From positions 1 to 64,000 of the forward strand of contig NZ_UCNN01000019.1 of NCBI RefSeq assembly GCF_900473935.1: DNA of 64,000 nt. Direction: 5' to 3'. The translations under genes were made by a program, and so were the position numbers. Under the pieces are notes generated by a model that ran no database searches, was not told the origin of the DNA, and was given only the letters and a program-made list of their open reading frames with translations. Source of the DNA: Synechococcus sp. UW105 (GTDB lineage Bacteria > Cyanobacteriota > Cyanobacteriia > PCC-6307 > Cyanobiaceae). This document shows, one piece after another, positions 63,997-64,000 of the stretch; the stretch's first letter is position 1; every line of letters begins with the position of its first letter.

Positions 63997-64000
63997 CTCA

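Overview
The window is chromosomal DNA of a marine unicellular cyanobacterium, most probably a phycoerythrin-II-containing Synechococcus. Chlorophyll synthase (chlG), a DUF4079 membrane protein, a DUF2862 protein beside chlG, malate:quinone oxidoreductase, DUF3764 and Nif11-type small proteins all point to picocyanobacteria. A HEAT-repeat phycoerythrin bilin lyase with two tandem AraC-type regulators points to a strain able to do type IV chromatic acclimation (CA4). Core genes look GC-rich and tightly packed; the inserted regions are visibly AT-rich.

Layout. 1-7.2 kb is gene-poor: a few small proteins, an orphan ParA-like ATPase, a ROK-family glucokinase, and about 1.8 kb without a convincing gene that carries several strong inverted repeats, including a perfect 33-bp-arm palindrome at 4280-4350. 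7.2-11.1 kb holds ordinary genes (DUF4079, a regulator-like protein, NFU scaffold, mqo, SMR transporter). 11.1-24.8 kb is the most striking core region: two paralogous six-gene type IV pilin operons, both on the minus strand, separated by lepA on the plus strand. Each operon encodes a major pilin, three further prepilins, a large PilX-like protein and a prepilin fused to a C-terminal von Willebrand A domain. A third, smaller minor-pilin operon lies at 26.9-29.1 kb between two-component genes. 29-41.7 kb is housekeeping: histidine kinase, DppC-like permease, trmH, an ATL protein, rsmB, a class A PBP, chlG, hisF and ubiE.

Two integrated elements follow. The first (about 42.0-47.6 kb) encodes a tyrosine recombinase and hypothetical cargo, and has inserted into the 5' end of glyQ: a truncated glyQ start remains on the left, and the working glyQ now begins at a GTG supplied at the junction. 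Downstream of glyQ, comEC is broken by an in-frame TAG and a frameshift. The second element (50.6-57.96 kb) lies between a tRNA-Ser(CGA) gene and a 17-nt copy of its 3' end. It carries surface-glycan-like cargo (a metallo-beta-lactamase-fold protein, an ATP-grasp/HAD fusion and a glycosyltransferase) and a degraded integrase.

Immediately past that second att copy (58.2-62.8 kb) is a CA4-type genomic island: the bilin lyase, a small RHH-like protein, the tandem AraC regulators, and a divergent Nif11-leader protein. The upstream regions of the lyase and of the Nif11 gene share a composite motif (AATTGCGTC, 9 or 12 nt, TGCGTTGATG) that I propose as the binding site of the island's regulators. 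A DUF2237 protein and one possibly truncated hypothetical gene close the window. All functional calls come from reading sequence and recalled family features; no database search was run.
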